Shown: one piece after another, positions 62,801 to 64,000 of the stretch
How the letters are laid out: each line of letters begins with the position of its first letter
Numbering within the stretch: the first letter of the stretch is position 1
Assembly: GCA_019075865.1 (NCBI GenBank)
Contig: JAGXAN010000006.1
Location: 248,001-312,000 of the forward strand
DNA length: 64,000 bases
Reading direction: 5' to 3'
Source: Hyphomicrobiales bacterium
GTDB taxonomy: Bacteria > Pseudomonadota > Alphaproteobacteria > Rhizobiales > Beijerinckiaceae
Program-made: the position numbers and the translations under genes
The notes under the pieces: model-generated
What the model was told of the DNA's origin: nothing
The model's database searches: none
Seen by the model: only the letters and a program-made list of their open reading frames with translations

Positions 62801-63928
62801 ATGCGCCCCCAACTTGCGCCGCTCAGCGGGGTTAAGCGCCTGCTCCAGCAGCGTGCCAAAAATCGCCGGTTCCACCAGCCGCCAATTGGCGCGCGCCGCC
62901 TCATAAAGCTCGCCAATCTCCTCGGGTGGCAAAGCAAATGCCGTGCGATTCTTGAACAGATAACCATTGAATTTTTTGACGTTACGCTCGAGCGCGAAGG
63001 AAAATCCGCCTTCGTCCATCGCCTCCCACAATTGCGTGACCTGACGCTGGAACATCTCCGGCTTGGCGATGCAGCGTGCCAGCAAATCCCGAAAACTGTC
63101 CTTGGGCAGCAATTCCACATCTTCGGCAAACATCGTGAACAGGCAGCGCATCAGAAATAGCGCCACCGCTTCAGGGTCATGCAACCTGTGCCCCTGCGCA
63201 TCCGTAGCTTCCTCGAGGTGCTTGGAGATTTTGGCGAGCCTTGCCGCAATCTCGCGGGTGACACGGGCGGATATTTTGGCGGGGTCCAGTTTGTGCGGGT
63301 CCAGCCAGATCAACCGCAGACGCTCGCGAATGGTCTCATTGGCCAAATCCTCCATATAAATACGAAAGCCCTGCCGATCGGGAAATTGCGCGTAGTTTTT
63401 GCCCTGCCCCGAAAAATCCGCGTAAATCTCAAAGCAATGGCCAATGTCGCAGACTATGAGAAACGGCGGCCAGCCTTCACTGACGGGCAAGGCGCGGGCA
63501 TAATCCTCCGCTTGCTGGCGTGCCCCCATCATCAGCACATCCCAGCCCCGCGCCGCCTCACGCTTGCCGCGTGCCTTTGGGGCAGGCTCTGGCGTGGGCA
63601 ACAGCGAAAATTGTTCTGGCACGGCTTTGGCCCCGCCGGGCCGACGGCTTTGCTTGGCCTCCAGCACGAAGCAGCCGCGCTTGTAGAGGTCAATTCGCCC
63701 CGTTGAAGTCGAGCCATCGGGCTCGCGGAAGGTAACCGCGCGCTCAAATGTATAGGCATTTGAGGCAACGTCTGAAGACGCTTGCTCAGGACGCGGCACC
63801 TGCAAAATATCGCTCAGTTCCGACAGGAACAGCGCATAATTGGCGCGCTCCTGCCCGCCGTCGCCATCCGTCCAGCGGCGAAGGAAGGCTTGCAATTCTG
63901 GCAATGAATGATCGGCTCCGGACGACAT
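59894..63928 (-). CDS. Type IIG (MmeI-like) restriction-modification enzyme with in-frame repeat insert
   Basis: About 1344 residues from ATG 63928; a GTG at 63943 would add five. The N-terminus (FLRRWTDGDGGQERANYALFLSELSDILQVPRP) matches MmeI-like proteins. TGRIDLYKRGCFVLEAKQS carries a PD-(D/E)xK-type nuclease set (D~80, E~90, K~92). A helical linker leads to the N6-adenine methyltransferase: ILDPACGTGNFLYVALELM (motif I, about 430-448) and YIVGNPPFIGGK (motif IV NPPF, about 580). TTNSLTQVFQRKVIERYL then leads directly into ~180 residues of repeat-encoded sequence (about 660-842). After it ISLQMAIADHPW resumes the family and continues into the target-recognition and C-terminal helical parts. 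It should modify and cut DNA with one specificity set by that region. Confidence 0.85.
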   Translation of the reverse strand: MSSGADHSLPELQAFLRRWTDGDGGQERANYALFLSELSDILQVPRPEQASSDVASNAYTFERAVTFREPDGSTSTGRIDLYKRGCFVLEAKQSRRPGGAKAVPEQFSLLPTPEPAPKARGKREAARGWDVLMMGARQQAEDYARALPVSEGWPPFLIVCDIGHCFEIYADFSGQGKNYAQFPDRQGFRIYMEDLANETIRERLRLIWLDPHKLDPAKISARVTREIAARLAKISKHLEEATDAQGHRLHDPEAVALFLMRCLFTMFAEDVELLPKDSFRDLLARCIAKPEMFQRQVTQLWEAMDEGGFSFALERNVKKFNGYLFKNRTAFALPPEEIGELYEAARANWRLVEPAIFGTLLEQALNPAERRKLGAHYTPRAYVERLVIATVMEPLKAQWANVQAAAETRRNEGDVKGARALIAAFQDQLCETKILDPACGTGNFLYVALELMKRLEGEVLEAMASLEVQGAIALKTIDPHQFLGLEVNPRAAAIAELVIWIGFLQWHFRTRGAPPDEPILKDFKAVKVADAVLAWSARELARGDNGRPLERTDAEGGRVEVYAYKNPKRPEWPMADYIVGNPPFIGGKDLRSRLGEGYAQALWAAHPHMNESADFVMYWWDRAAELLTLKGTALKRFGFVTTNSLTQVFQRKVIERYLDKSTPSLRGALATKQPSADGEGEALQASTGLLRYARNDAAPVIARRAGDEASQSVREGGASQAPTGLLRSARNDAAPVIARSAGDEASQSVREAGASQAPTGLLRSARNDAAPSLREALTTKQASADGEGEALQAPTGLLRSARNDAAPVIARSAGDEASQSVREAGAAQAPTGLLRSARNDGVKNGGAKGKPTISLQMAIADHPWTKATKDAAAVRIAMTVAALGAHEGRLLEVTREADLDTDEPIVDLRETIGRINSDLTVGADVSQCRPLQANDGLSSRGMMLFGAGFIVTPQEAAHLGLGRRDGLERHIRNYRNGRDLVGVSRGLMVIDLFGLGADDVRKTYPEVYQHIAATVKPERDLNRDKDIKARWWLFGRTRDEIRPALANLPRYIATVETAKHRIFQFLDASILPDNRLVCMALDDGYALGVLSSRIHVVWTLQTGGTLEDRPIYTKSQCFDPFPFPAPSETLKTQIRAAAEELDGLRKQCQVAHPGLTLTQIYNVLEKLRAGQALSEADEAIKTHGLVLIIKELHDKIDALVAQAYGWPATLADEDILARLVQLNAARTLEEQRGLIRWLRPDYQRPRAGIMDAQAAAEAGAQLSVALPMDIKTQKPLFPASDLERTAAVFASLMGASTPLDAATLARSFRQGAKAEPAIESILASLSRLGHAHTSDNKSFRLRRT
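61405..61944 (-). repeat. Five tandem palindromic elements (108-bp period) inside the RM gene
   Basis: On the plus strand each unit begins GTCATTGCGAGCG(G/T)AGCGAA and ends CTCGCAATGACGGGG. Unit starts are at 61409, 61517, 61625, 61733 and 61841, exactly 108 bp apart. The ends pair over 11 bp (GTCATTGCGAG / CTCGCAATGAC), with further pairing of GAGCG/CGCTC (most units) and AAGCAA/TTGCTT. There are two variants: 103-bp units (1, 3, 4) and 104-bp units (2, 5). Linkers are GCGGC or CTGC. In the gene's frame each period gives 36 residues ending PTGLLRSARND or similar. The unit resembles dispersed GTCATTGCGAG palindromes seen in other proteobacteria. Confidence 0.95.
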
Positions 63929-64000
63929 TTTTAGCAATTCCACCCCAATGGCCCCAAGCTATCGGAGGTGACGCCAAATTGCAAAGCGCGCTTAGCCCCG

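Overview
The window reads as chromosomal DNA of an alphaproteobacterium, most likely of the Hyphomicrobiales (Rhizobiales) type. The evidence is gene order and family content: iolCDEB with a fused IolC, an lgt-midA-pgeF operon, rpmH-rnpA-yidC-yihA, an ELM1-family protein, a UbiK-like factor, and a mesaconyl-CoA hydratase-like MaoC protein. This placement is inferred from remembered gene neighbourhoods, not from a database search. Most of the window is a GC-rich, densely packed core genome. Two accessory zones sit at its ends.

Left zone (1-4453): a small cluster that looks like mobile defence cargo. It holds an RloA-like AAA ATPase with an overlapping RloB-like TOPRIM-type protein (the AbiL architecture; RloB is cut by the window edge), a ribbon-helix-helix/Doc toxin-antitoxin pair with a palindromic operator in its promoter, and an orphan AT-rich KAP-like P-loop NTPase.

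Middle (4.6-56.1 kb): first come catabolic and transport genes. These are an ACS-type MFS permease, a polyamine/iron-type ABC importer operon with a PaaG-like enoyl-CoA hydratase, a second MFS carrier, an orphan TAXI receptor, and an SDR-dgoK sugar-acid pair. Next are ppc, pyrF and the iolCDEB myo-inositol operon. Then a run of exported proteins (a beta-propeller-like hypothetical, a creatininase-family protein, a YVTN/YncE propeller), an EF-G paralogue lacking the catalytic histidine, a parvulin foldase, a lipoprotein, prs, an exported esterase, MaoC, the Tat-exported glucan protein OpgG/D, gamma-glutamyltransferase, a 2OG oxygenase, a dienelactone hydrolase and ELM1. Housekeeping genes follow: greA, carB, pgeF, midA, lgt, ubiK, yihA, yidC, rnpA, rpmH.

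Right zone (56.1 kb to the end): tRNA-Ser(CGA) followed by genes all on the minus strand that look like an integrated satellite or phage-like element. They are a terminase-small-subunit-like protein, a RepA-like RecA-fold ATPase beside an array of GGGAA-type repeats, small overlapping ORFs, an AlpA-like HTH protein and an unknown protein. They are followed by a single-chain type IIG/MmeI-like restriction-modification enzyme. That enzyme gene carries the most striking feature of the window: five head-to-tail copies of a ~104-bp palindromic element with an exact 108-bp (36-codon) period, inserted in frame between the methyltransferase core and the target-recognition part. No integrase, transposase or CRISPR array is visible.
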